A stretch of 64,000 nt of DNA from Syntrophaceae bacterium. GTDB taxonomy: Bacteria > Desulfobacterota > Syntrophia > Syntrophales > Smithellaceae. The notes beneath the pieces were generated by a model that did not search any database, had not been told where the DNA came from, and was given only the letters and a program-made list of their open reading frames with translations. Position numbers and translations under genes: made by a program. Shown piece by piece: positions 42,258 through 50,247 of this stretch. Location of the stretch: NCBI GenBank assembly GCA_018436925.1, contig JAHDKI010000014.1, positions 62,001-126,000 of the forward strand, given 5' to 3'. Each line of letters opens with the position of its first letter. Positions within the stretch are counted from its first letter, which is position 1.

Positions 42258-42647
42258 CTACGTCGGCTGAGTTTTTGTTTTCTCCGGAAAATCAGGCGGT
42301 TGTTCCAATGTAAAGAGAATGATCCGCTCTCCCGTTGCGGTGCTGATGTCGGTGTGCAGACTGATGATTTTTACCCCAAGAATCTTTTCCAGGGCGTTTT
42401 CCAAAAGGGGCCGACCTTGCTCCATCAGGGTGATGCGCACGCGCTTGATCAACTCGCGTCCATCCTTACGGTCGGTATGCGTTGCCAGGCGCAGTTCAGC
42501 CGGCGTGAGCACCTTTTTCAACCGGACAAGCACCATATCTTCAATCATGTATGCTTTCGTTTCCAGCGGGCCTCGGCCCATATAGTCTTTCTCAAATTTG
42601 GTCACAGCCTCGCATATCTCCGATTCGATTTGCCCTTTGGTTTTCAT
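42258..42647 (-). CDS. DUF2294 domain protein
   Basis: 129 residues. YMIEDMVLVRLKKVLTPAE, DGRELIKRVR and HTDISTATGERIILFTLE match DUF2294, a small family without known function found in several anaerobes and Firmicutes. It follows the kinase-like gene by 38 bp on the same strand and is probably the last gene of the DUF4914 operon. Confidence 0.75.
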   Translation of the reverse strand: MKTKGQIESEICEAVTKFEKDYMGRGPLETKAYMIEDMVLVRLKKVLTPAELRLATHTDRKDGRELIKRVRITLMEQGRPLLENALEKILGVKIISLHTDISTATGERIILFTLEQPPDFPEKTKTQPT

Positions 42648-42685
42648 AAATCATCCTGTCTGCGTTTTGTAGAATCGCTCGGATG

Positions 42686-43546
42686 CTATAACAAATCCCC
42701 TCGGAATTCCAGCATTTCAAAATCGACCAGCGCATAGGCCGGCTTTCCCCTGTATGAGAGCAAACCGTCTTTTTTCCGGCGGAGAATGATGTGCTGCGGT
42801 TTGTGGTCCGGCACACGAAACGATGCTTGTGCGAGATCGTTTTGAACTCGCAGTGTGATTTCATTTACCTGTTCATGCGTCAAGACCCCCTGGCAATGAA
42901 GATCCCATGCATTTTCGCCGGTGACCCATTGAAAAATCAGAATGTATTCGCGGGAGATGTCCAGATCGATGCGGGAGTCGCCGGAGATATTGCGCTGGTC
43001 GCGGGCCAGTGACTCGCGGCAGCGTTCAAAGCGCCAGCTTGAGCGGTCGAGCTGGTCGGGTGGCCATCGGCGCTCGGGTGAAAAAATGGCCAGCGGTCTT
43101 TTGGTGAGAAGCGATGTTGCGCCCCGAAGTGACGCGCGACGACGCAGTTGAAATAAGAGACCGAATTCCTCAAATGGATTATTGATATGCAGCGCGGCCA
43201 ATGAGCTGCAGGACATGCCGTCCGGAGGACAACTCGCGGTATAGTGCAGGGTCTTTTGTCCCAGGCGGCTGAATTTGACGACAAGATTTAGCAGGCGATG
43301 GTTGCGGTAAACCGCAACACGGTAAACGGTCCCGATTCCGGCCGATTGGCGTTGGCCGTCAAGCCGGTACCGGTCATGATCATACCAGGATTCAGGGTGA
43401 AGCCAATCCAGCCAGGGTTCCCCAAGTTGCGTGACGAAAAGATCTCCCGAGTTTTCAACGGAAATCCATTGGTAGTCCACACCATAAGCGTTTGCTTTTT
43501 TCACCCTGATCGGTGAGGAATCAAGCGGAGTCGCAGCCCAATTCAT
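42686..43546 (-). CDS. Uncharacterised protein with kinase-like C-terminal motif
   Basis: 286 residues, start overlapping the previous stop (ATGA). No family is recognised with certainty. The C-terminal part reads VPDHKPQHIILR, then a short insert and YALVDFEML. This resembles the catalytic loop (D-x-K-P-x-N/H) and the DFE/DFG segment of protein-kinase-like or Kdo-kinase-like folds. There is no clear glycine-rich loop. It could phosphorylate a small molecule or protein; the similarity is by eye. Confidence 0.5.
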   Translation of the reverse strand: MNWAATPLDSSPIRVKKANAYGVDYQWISVENSGDLFVTQLGEPWLDWLHPESWYDHDRYRLDGQRQSAGIGTVYRVAVYRNHRLLNLVVKFSRLGQKTLHYTASCPPDGMSCSSLAALHINNPFEEFGLLFQLRRRASLRGATSLLTKRPLAIFSPERRWPPDQLDRSSWRFERCRESLARDQRNISGDSRIDLDISREYILIFQWVTGENAWDLHCQGVLTHEQVNEITLRVQNDLAQASFRVPDHKPQHIILRRKKDGLLSYRGKPAYALVDFEMLEFRGDLL

Positions 43547-45093
43547 GAGAATCTCCTTCCAGCAGAGCTATTTGCAGAATTTGTCGATTGGAAACCTCCT
43601 TTGCAGGCGGCCTTCCGAAGGCGATCATTAATGGCGATTCCAATGCCGGATTCTTCCGGAGGTATGGCAATAATGGCGGCAAGACCGATGGCATCGAGTC
43701 TGCGCATGGCCGCATAAAGGTTGGCCGCCGCCTCGTTCAGATCGCCCGACAAACTGAGAATCTCGACCGGGCCTTTAAGCGCCTGTTTCGCCGGCGAAAA
43801 AAGAAGCGCTCCGATATCGGGTCTGTTGGAAAAGCCATCGAATCTGTCGACCAGGTATAACGGGGTTTTCGTTGCGTAATGAGAAGACAGCATCCCGGGA
43901 CTTTCACGCGGCTTTTCCTGATCGTTCAGAGCCGATGAAATTGCAATCGGGCCCGCAAGCCGCTTGATGTCGCTGGGTGAGACGGCCCCGGGGCGCAGGA
44001 GGCGCGGAATATCGTCGGTGAGGGACAAAACGGTGGATTCGAGACCGATCCGACACGCGCCTCCGTCGATCACGGCATCGCAAAGGTTTTGCAATTGCGT
44101 CATGACATGTGCCGCCGACGTGGCGCTGGTGCGTCCGAAAAGATTGGCGCTGGGCGCCGCAATGGGGGTTTCCGACAGACGAATGAGTCCGGCGGCAAGC
44201 GGGTTGGCAGGCATGCGCACCGCCACGGTGGAAAGGCCGGCGGTGACAATGTCCGGGACGGTATGCTTTTTGTTAAAAATGAGTGTGAGGGGGCCGGGCC
44301 AGAACCGGTTGATGAGCGGCCAAGCGGCATCCGGAATATCGGCCGCCAAGGAAGCGAGTTGTTCAATGTCTGCAATGTGGACGATCAGCGGGTTGTATAG
44401 CGGACGGCCCTTGGATTCAAAGATCTTTGCAATGGCTTTCGTGTTGAACGTGTCCGCGCCTAATCCGTAAACGGTTTCGGTGGGAAAGGCCACAAGCCCC
44501 CCTTTTTTGACAACAGCTGCTGCGCGCCGAACGGAATCCTCAAGTTGCAAGGCAGGTTTTGGATGTTTGCCGATCCAGTGGGCGGCATCCGAAAGAGAAT
44601 GAAAGACAAGGCGATCTGAGGGAAGGTTGGTCAGATGGCGGGCGCCTTCGCCGCTTAAGAGATACAGTCCGAACACACCGAGAGATTCGCCGCAGCGGAC
44701 GGTGTCGGGATGATTGCCGATCATGAAGGATTGAGATAAATCGATGTCGTAACGCGAGGCTGCTTCCCGTAGAAAAATGGAGTTGGGGCTCAGGCAGTCG
44801 CATGATTTTTTGTCGCGATGGGAGCAGACAAACCCCGTTTTGATTTGAATGGACTTTGTCCTTAATGGATTGTCGGCTGACAGGTTGACTCCGCCAATAT
44901 GACGGGATGGTGACCGATCGTCCGGGATGCCGGATTCATGGACGAGTCCGAAGAGGTCATAATGCCGGCTCAGGATTTCCAAGGATGCAATTGTGTCGGC
45001 ATCAAGCCGGACCGGATCTTTGCCGCTGAATGACTCTTCCATATCCATGATGGCGTCGCGATCCAAGAAGATCGCCGGCTTGCGGTTATCCAT
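43543..45093 (-). CDS. Fusion: GmhB-like HAD phosphatase + Sua5/TsaC threonylcarbamoyl-AMP synthase
   Basis: 516 residues from the ATG overlapping the DUF4914 stop. Residues 1-180 are HAD-like: FLDRDA (DxD nucleophile), a zinc-site-like CSHRDKKSCDC, and a variant acid motif GNHPDTV where Asp is expected first. Residues from about 190 are Sua5/YrdC: AFPTETVYGLGAD, SKGRPLYNPLIVH and APSANLFGRTSATS, plus the Sua5 C-terminal SSHYAT. TsaC/Sua5 makes threonylcarbamoyl-AMP for tRNA t6A. The fusion with a HAD phosphatase is unusual and raises the possibility of a different nucleotide substrate. Confidence 0.75.
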   Translation of the reverse strand: MDNRKPAIFLDRDAIMDMEESFSGKDPVRLDADTIASLEILSRHYDLFGLVHESGIPDDRSPSRHIGGVNLSADNPLRTKSIQIKTGFVCSHRDKKSCDCLSPNSIFLREAASRYDIDLSQSFMIGNHPDTVRCGESLGVFGLYLLSGEGARHLTNLPSDRLVFHSLSDAAHWIGKHPKPALQLEDSVRRAAAVVKKGGLVAFPTETVYGLGADTFNTKAIAKIFESKGRPLYNPLIVHIADIEQLASLAADIPDAAWPLINRFWPGPLTLIFNKKHTVPDIVTAGLSTVAVRMPANPLAAGLIRLSETPIAAPSANLFGRTSATSAAHVMTQLQNLCDAVIDGGACRIGLESTVLSLTDDIPRLLRPGAVSPSDIKRLAGPIAISSALNDQEKPRESPGMLSSHYATKTPLYLVDRFDGFSNRPDIGALLFSPAKQALKGPVEILSLSGDLNEAAANLYAAMRRLDAIGLAAIIAIPPEESGIGIAINDRLRKAACKGGFQSTNSANSSAGRRFS

Positions 45094-46954
45094 CAGACAG
45101 TCCGAGAAGTTGTTCGTAATCATAGACGCTCCCGTCCGAGAGACAGCATTCGATGATTTGGCGGCCGATCGCGTCCAGGTCCGGTTCGAGAAAGGTTGCG
45201 AGCTGTTCATGAAAGAATTGGCGCAGCCGGCGCGCGCCTTCATCGTAAGCGGCCGGGCCGACTTCGGGCTGCAAATCAACTTGCAAAAGCCATGGCGGAA
45301 TCAGCGCGCCTTCAATCCGCATGCTTTTGAGCGCGTATCCGAGAAGCGGGGAGCGCGCGGGAGCGAGCTGGTCGCTCAAAAAGCGGGCGTGACCCCGCCT
45401 GGCCAGGTAATCGCGCGCCAGCCATTGAGGTGTGAATCCGGTTTCCCACGCCCCCACATGCTGATTGGGAATCAAGATGTAGCGCGTTTTCAAGGTTTGT
45501 TGAAACTGGCGCAAAAGGAGATTGGCCTGATCTACACGGCGTCCTGTGGCGAAAGGCCAGTAACTGCCGACGCCTTCGCTTTCCAGTTCGTCACCGCCGA
45601 CGATGCTGGGGTTGGAATATCCGCGCGGCGCGACCAAACGCCACAACCAGGCAAGGGATGCAGGCAGAACATGAAAAAGCCCGAGAATACCGTAACTGGG
45701 TTGCTCGGCCGTGCAGGGAGGCGTTCGCACGCCGAACGATCGGATATCCACGGCGACCTTGTCGTACACCGCGTTGGGAACGATGCTGCGTGGAATGATC
45801 ACGCGCGGATTGGGGCAGGGAATGCCCGGCGCGTCGGAAATGTGTTCCCAGATCAGAGCCGTGGCACCCGGCGCCGCGTCAATATTCAGAAACAGCAATG
45901 ATCGGCCGGGATGAATCGAGAGTTTTTCAATGTCGTGATCCGTTCCATAACTCTTGATATGATTGACGCGAATGAACCATCCATCTTCGGCGTCCGTCAG
46001 AAAAAGCTTGCCGTTGTCTTCCTGGAAATCGGGATGGCAAAGGCCCATATCGTCACAGACGGGATGGAGCTCGCAGGTGCGCTGAATTTCAATGTGTCTT
46101 TCTTCTCCCGAAAGAATGTTTTTGCCGATGGGCAGTCGCCCGTCGGGGAGGCGGTGCGGTTGCTGGAGCATTTCACTTTTTCCGCCGCCGCTGGCTCCTT
46201 CATGCATGAAGGTCACGATGTTATCGTAAGGCGTGACCACCTGGACGGCAGAGCAATGGGCCGTTACCCATCCCTGATTGGCTCCGACGTTGATCAAAGC
46301 GCCATAAACGCCCTTTTTGGCGCTGGGACCCGGGTACAGGTTATAAGAAAAAATCTCATGTGTATCCACTCTGTGATGGACGACGACCTGCTTGCCCTGA
46401 AAATGGGTGTGGCGGAAAGGAGGCGCGATAAATAAAATGGTCGATGGACGGTAAGGCTTGTCCAGGGCGTCAAGATCCAGGACACCCTGGAGAAGGCCCA
46501 GGCCGAAAGCGAAGAATCCGGCGTTGGCGGGGCATATGGCCAGCGCCGTGGCGCCGGCCCCGGGGCGGCCCATATCAAAGGCGAAAACAGCCAGGGGTTG
46601 CTGCGCAAGCCATTGAAATGTTTCGAGGCGGAGGGGAGCGAAGTCATAACCGAATCGCTCGGCAAAAAGAGGTTTGTCGGTCCGTCCGCCATCCGCAATG
46701 ACCATGCAGTCCGGGTCTCTTCGTCTCATGTAGGGATCGCTGTAATTGGCGCTGATGCCGTTTTTAACCCGGACAACGGACGCTTCGTGAAGGGTTCTTC
46801 CGTCGGGAAGCGTGTAGCAGACATCATAGGCTTGCACGCCTTTACCGCCGCAGGCCAGATCTTCAAGCTCTGAAATGCTGCCTGCAAAAGCCACACGCGG
46901 GGCTTTGGCAAGCAATGCGACGATCTCGCCGGGTAATATCAGTTTGTCAATCAT
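45086..46954 (-). CDS. DUF4914 family PEPCK-like protein
   Basis: 622 residues. It carries a kinase-type P-loop, EGASGGGKSEM, where ATP-PEPCK has GxxGxGKTT. Other landmarks are MVIADGGRTDKPLF near the N-terminus, YDNIVTFMHEG before the P-loop and SEGVGSYWPFATGRRVDQANLL near the C-terminus, the last typical of DUF4914 proteins as I remember them. It lacks the GTP-PEPCK motifs, so phosphoenolpyruvate carboxykinase activity is doubtful. Likely a PEPCK-fold ATP/GTP-dependent enzyme of unknown substrate. It is the first gene of the DUF4914 operon, with leader D just upstream. Confidence 0.7.
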   Translation of the reverse strand: MIDKLILPGEIVALLAKAPRVAFAGSISELEDLACGGKGVQAYDVCYTLPDGRTLHEASVVRVKNGISANYSDPYMRRRDPDCMVIADGGRTDKPLFAERFGYDFAPLRLETFQWLAQQPLAVFAFDMGRPGAGATALAICPANAGFFAFGLGLLQGVLDLDALDKPYRPSTILFIAPPFRHTHFQGKQVVVHHRVDTHEIFSYNLYPGPSAKKGVYGALINVGANQGWVTAHCSAVQVVTPYDNIVTFMHEGASGGGKSEMLQQPHRLPDGRLPIGKNILSGEERHIEIQRTCELHPVCDDMGLCHPDFQEDNGKLFLTDAEDGWFIRVNHIKSYGTDHDIEKLSIHPGRSLLFLNIDAAPGATALIWEHISDAPGIPCPNPRVIIPRSIVPNAVYDKVAVDIRSFGVRTPPCTAEQPSYGILGLFHVLPASLAWLWRLVAPRGYSNPSIVGGDELESEGVGSYWPFATGRRVDQANLLLRQFQQTLKTRYILIPNQHVGAWETGFTPQWLARDYLARRGHARFLSDQLAPARSPLLGYALKSMRIEGALIPPWLLQVDLQPEVGPAAYDEGARRLRQFFHEQLATFLEPDLDAIGRQIIECCLSDGSVYDYEQLLGLSDG

Positions 46955-46973
46955 GAAATCTCCTTTCAGGTAA

Positions 46974-47017
46974 TAAAAAAAGGCTTGAATCCGTGAATAT
47001 TCACGGATTCAAGCCTT
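46974..47017 (-). terminator. Intrinsic terminator of leader D
   Basis: A perfect 19-bp palindrome (AAGGCTTGAATCCGTGAAT and its complement, 46980-47017) followed by seven T on the minus strand, 20 nt before the start codon at 46954. Confidence 0.8.
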
Positions 47018-47118
47018 ACTTTTCTTTCGTTCCCAGACAGCCGGGGCCCGATAAAACGCTCAGACTTTATGATGGATCCCTTCGGGAAAAACAAAAGTCA
47101 TATTTTTCCCGACCGGAT
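46974..47118 (-). promoter_or_regulatory. Structured leader D (candidate riboswitch) upstream of the DUF4914 operon
   Basis: Read on the minus strand: GTCTGAGCG (47065-47057), seven bases, GG, a hairpin with GGCCCC and CTGGGA, CGAAAGAAAAGTAAGGC, then the terminator stem. The 17-nt block is identical to that in leader B. GTCT can pair (with one wobble) to AGGC of the terminator arm. Further upstream, CGGGAAAAA and TTTTTCCCG form an extra hairpin. It would govern the DUF4914-HAD/Sua5-kinase-like-DUF2294 operon. Confidence 0.65.
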
Positions 47119-47124
47119 TTGTGC

Positions 47125-47153
47125 TCAATATTGGAGAACGGAGTTATTGTCAA
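47125..47153 (-). promoter_or_regulatory. sigma70-type promoter of the DUF4914 operon
   Basis: TTGACA (47148-47153) and TATTGA (47125-47130) are spaced 17 bases on the minus strand. The start of transcription would be about 55 nt ahead of the CUGAG box of leader D. Confidence 0.6.
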
Positions 47154-47227
47154 GAAAAAACGGAAATGCGTTTTAATCGACAACCGGCCGGCATTGACAT
47201 TGGACGAGAAGAGATTTAATACTTCAC

Positions 47228-47527
47228 ATGCCGATAACGAATGACCTCAATATAACCGGACGTTTTTTACGGACTTCATCCGCTTGTCTGCATCATGATG
47301 GTCTTGCGCGGGTGTTTGGCCCGGACATGATTCGGGTGCCGGCCGCAGACGGCTATGTGTTGAGCCCCGGAGCCCTGTTTCCCTTTGAATACATCCTGGC
47401 GCGCGAAGGGTCATTCGTGTCGCACAAAGAGGCGGCGGATGGGAACGTGAAAAAGCTCCGCCCGCTGACCAAAGCGTGCCAAATGGCGTTTGCCAAATCG
47501 ATTAAAAGTTCGGGAATGGATGGATGA
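47228..47527 (+). CDS. Hypothetical protein
   Basis: 99 residues, no recognised family. The sequence is mixed alpha/beta-looking, without signal peptide or helices in the membrane. It begins near the divergent DUF4914 promoter with only a weak ribosome site and ends inside the start of the permease gene. It may be a real small gene of the permease operon. Confidence 0.4.
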   Translation: MPITNDLNITGRFLRTSSACLHHDGLARVFGPDMIRVPAADGYVLSPGALFPFEYILAREGSFVSHKEAADGNVKKLRPLTKACQMAFAKSIKSSGMDG

Positions 47528-48341
47528 GACATCCTTAACCGGGGAAGGTTCACAGAAAGTGGAATATCTCGTGGTTTGTGTGATTGCGCTCGTGGCTTCG
47601 GGTCTGACGCTGTTTTCGGGTTTTGGTCTGGGAACGGTTCTGATGCCGGCGTTCGCTTTGTTTTTCCCGCTGCCGGTGGCGATTGCCGCCACAGCGGTTG
47701 TGCATCTGGCCAATAACCTCTTTAAAGTCGGCCTGGTGGGAAGAAATGCAAACTGGAGCGTGGTTTTGCGGTTCGCGCTTCCGGCAGCCCTGGCCGCTTT
47801 TATCGGAGCGGGCATGCTTCACGTCTTTGCATCCGGATCACCGTTATTCACATATAGCCTTGCCGGCAGGACGATGGACGTGACGCTTTTGAAACTGGTC
47901 ATCGGTTTTCTGATCGTGGGGTTCGCCTTGCTCGAGCTTTGGCCTGCATTTAACGCGCTGAGTTTGGATCGAAAGTATCTGTCCGTGGGAGGGCTGCTGT
48001 CCGGTTTTTTCGGGGGGCTTTCCGGCAATCAGGGCGCGTTGCGATCCGCCTTTCTCATCAAGTCGGGTCTGACCAAAGAGGCCTTCATCGGAACCGGAGC
48101 GGTTTCCACCGTGATCGTGGATACGACCCGCCTGATGGTTTACGGCATCGGTTTTTACAGGGTGCATTTTTCGAGCGTAAGCGACATTTGGCCTCTGGTG
48201 CTTGCCGCCTGCGCAGCCGCGTTTGGAGGCGCGTTTATCGGCAAGCGACTGATTGACAAGGTCACCCTCAAGAGTGTTCAGGTTCTGGTGGGAGTGCTTC
48301 TGGTGATGGTCGGCGTGGGGATGATGGCCGGAGTGATTTGA
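47520..48341 (+). CDS. TauE/SafE family sulfite/anion permease
   Basis: 273 residues from the ATG at 47520 (a GTG at 47559 with GGGGAAGG upstream is an alternative). It has about eight hydrophobic helices with the family pattern TLFSGFGLGTVLMPAFALFFP in helix 1 and GGLLSGFFGGLSGNQGALRSAFL in the second repeat. TauE/SafE proteins export or import sulfur anions or organic acids; the substrate is not evident. Confidence 0.85.
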   Translation: MDETSLTGEGSQKVEYLVVCVIALVASGLTLFSGFGLGTVLMPAFALFFPLPVAIAATAVVHLANNLFKVGLVGRNANWSVVLRFALPAALAAFIGAGMLHVFASGSPLFTYSLAGRTMDVTLLKLVIGFLIVGFALLELWPAFNALSLDRKYLSVGGLLSGFFGGLSGNQGALRSAFLIKSGLTKEAFIGTGAVSTVIVDTTRLMVYGIGFYRVHFSSVSDIWPLVLAACAAAFGGAFIGKRLIDKVTLKSVQVLVGVLLVMVGVGMMAGVI

Positions 48342-48343
48342 AG

Positions 48344-48742
48344 ATGAAAGACCCTTTGCGGAAAAAAGCTGTCTGCAATAGCTGTACGGTGCGGCTGGTG
48401 GAAGCCGCATATCGCCGGGCGCCCTGGTTTCGCCTCGTGCGCGAACCGCTCAAATGGGGCATGAAGGCCATGGCTGTCATGCTCCGGATTGACCCGGTGC
48501 AATATGAGGTTAAAACACCCGACTGCCGGGGCTGCATGCGCTTCTACAAACTGGCCCTCAAAGAGGAGTCCGGTGCGTTTCGCATGCTTAATGCGGTGTT
48601 GAATCCTGTGTTTGACCGGCTGATTGCCATACTCGTCACGCCCGAGGAGATGCGTGAGGCAAAAGATGTCGCCAAACAGGCGATGATCCGGGAGGGGGGC
48701 AATCATAGTGATGAGCGTTCGCGATCTTCGGGAATAAAGTAG
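48344..48742 (+). CDS. Hypothetical protein with two CXXC pairs
   Basis: 132 residues from the ATG 3 bp after the permease stop, behind GGAGTGA. CNSC near residue 14 and CRGC near residue 62 suggest a metal or disulfide site. I recognise no family. It is probably co-transcribed with the permease. Confidence 0.6.
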   Translation: MKDPLRKKAVCNSCTVRLVEAAYRRAPWFRLVREPLKWGMKAMAVMLRIDPVQYEVKTPDCRGCMRFYKLALKEESGAFRMLNAVLNPVFDRLIAILVTPEEMREAKDVAKQAMIREGGNHSDERSRSSGIK

Positions 48743-48782
48743 CAATGGAGAAATCCAACTTCTGACCGGCCTGTTTTGTAGT

Positions 48783-49505
48783 TTATTTTCTCTTTGGGGC
48801 AGGACGGCTGCGCAACAGAATGTAGGTCGCGCCCGCGCCTCCGTCGTGAGACTGGGCGCTGGCATACGCCATGACCCGCCTTCGCCAGTAGCTTTGTCCC
48901 AGCCATTCGCGGACCTTGTTTTTCAAAACCGCGTCACCTTGAGACGATAGCCCACGCCCGTGAATCACAAGTACGGCGCCTTTTCCCCCAAGATACGAAG
49001 CTTTGAGAAACGACTCGAAGGCTTCGTGCGCCACCGGAACCGTCATCCCGTGCAAATCGATGTGGTCGGAAATGGAAAAATCGCCGCGATGCAAGCGTCC
49101 GGCAATGTCTTTTCGCACGTTGTAGCCCACACCTTCCATATATTCCGGCGTATCCGAAACGACAAAACCTTCGCCTCGATCAAGAAGCCTCTCCAGACAC
49201 AAAAGAGCGTCGTCATCTGCAGGCGGCATTTGTTCATTCGGCAAGACGGAAGAGGGGGGCGCGGGAACCGGGGCGGCAAGGTTTTGATCAAGACGCGACA
49301 CGCCCGTCATGGCCTCGGAAAACAGTTGCTCTTCGGAGAGCTCCTGATCGATTTGTTGTGGTTTGGGCGAAGCGCTTATAGCATTAGAGGATGAGGGCGC
49401 AAGCGTCTTGCTCTCGGCCAGATCTTTGAGTCCTCCAAACGGGTTGTGTCCCAGCGGCGTGTCTCCGGCCAGGATGGATGCGGGCTTCTTTTTGTGTCCT
49501 GCCAT
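48783..49505 (-). CDS. Smr domain protein
   Basis: 240 residues. The N-terminal two thirds are low complexity and variable. The C-terminal Smr domain has DLHGMTV and VIHGRG, the nuclease or nucleic-acid-binding signature of MutS2-type Smr proteins. The likely role is in DNA/RNA transactions; there is no functional hint from neighbours. Confidence 0.85.
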   Translation of the reverse strand: MAGHKKKPASILAGDTPLGHNPFGGLKDLAESKTLAPSSSNAISASPKPQQIDQELSEEQLFSEAMTGVSRLDQNLAAPVPAPPSSVLPNEQMPPADDDALLCLERLLDRGEGFVVSDTPEYMEGVGYNVRKDIAGRLHRGDFSISDHIDLHGMTVPVAHEAFESFLKASYLGGKGAVLVIHGRGLSSQGDAVLKNKVREWLGQSYWRRRVMAYASAQSHDGGAGATYILLRSRPAPKRK

Positions 49506-49718
49506 GGATTCTTCTCCGTTAAAATCAAAACGTTGTCTGTAGTTTACAGTTCATTTTCGTGGTTGTAAATAGTTCGACGATTCAGGCAGTCTTCATTCTC
49601 ATTTTGCCTTCATGATTACAATCATTCTAATTGATATTGATTTTATGCTTTCATTTTGCGAAAGAAAGGCTTCAAGAATAAAAAAATTCGCGCCTATATG
49701 ATCGTGAAGGGGGTCATC

Positions 49719-49910
49719 ATGGACGAACCAAAATTATCCGATAAAGACAAGAACATGGCAAAGCGTTGCCTGGAATGCCCGGTTTGCAATCATGCGCGTA
49801 AAAAACAACGCGGCATAGCTTACTGGTTTGTCAAACATGTCGAAGACGCTGTTTGTCCATACTGTGCAGCCTATGAACGCGTGTATGGGAAAAAAGCGCA
49901 TGAACTATAA
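49719..49910 (+). CDS. Small zinc-ribbon protein
   Basis: 63 residues from the ATG behind GAAGGGGG; a longer frame upstream starts without a ribosome site. CLECPVC and CPYC form a probable zinc ribbon, and KHVEDAVCPYCAAYERVYGKKAHE is a well-kept C-terminus in similar small proteins of related anaerobes as I recall. Function unknown. Confidence 0.65.
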   Translation: MDEPKLSDKDKNMAKRCLECPVCNHARKKQRGIAYWFVKHVEDAVCPYCAAYERVYGKKAHEL

Positions 49911-49926
49911 GTGATGGAGTGCTGCA

Positions 49927-50247
49927 ATGATAAATCTTGAGACGATATTTCTGGTATTGATTATGGTGTTGCTGGCCTTCAGTATTCGTATGGTCGGTGA
50001 ACATCAGCGCATCGCGCTTTTTCGATTTGGACGTTTTGCGGGGCTCAAAGGTCCCGGTGTTGTTATGGTAGTTCCATTCATGGATCGAGAATGCAAAGTC
50101 ACTCTTGGAGATCATGGCGAACTTCTGGCAGGAGGGATGGGCAAGTTTCGGGGATTCCAAATGCCTGTTGTTGTCTCAACAGCTATACAGATCGGCGCGT
50201 CGATTACCGTGGTTGGCTTTACGAAAGAGGGGCTGCTTGTCGCGTAA
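49927..50247 (+). CDS. Short SPFH/slipin-like N-terminus joined to an NfeD-like OB domain
   Basis: 106 residues. A membrane helix (residues 5-22) leads into a stomatin/slipin start (EHQRIALFRFGRFAGLKGPGVVMVVPFMDR). It then switches to a segment like the NfeD C-terminal OB fold (GKFRGFQMPVVVST, IGASITVVGFTKEGLLVA). Slipin and NfeD are usually two adjacent genes that work together; here a mini-fusion lacks most of the SPFH domain. It could be a natural short protein or the remnant of a deletion fusing the two. Confidence 0.6.
   Translation: MINLETIFLVLIMVLLAFSIRMVGEHQRIALFRFGRFAGLKGPGVVMVVPFMDRECKVTLGDHGELLAGGMGKFRGFQMPVVVSTAIQIGASITVVGFTKEGLLVA

Noticed and set aside
45086-46954. Canonical phosphoenolpyruvate carboxykinase
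   Set aside because: The P-loop and the other kinase motifs differ from both ATP- and GTP-type PEPCK; DUF4914 fits better.
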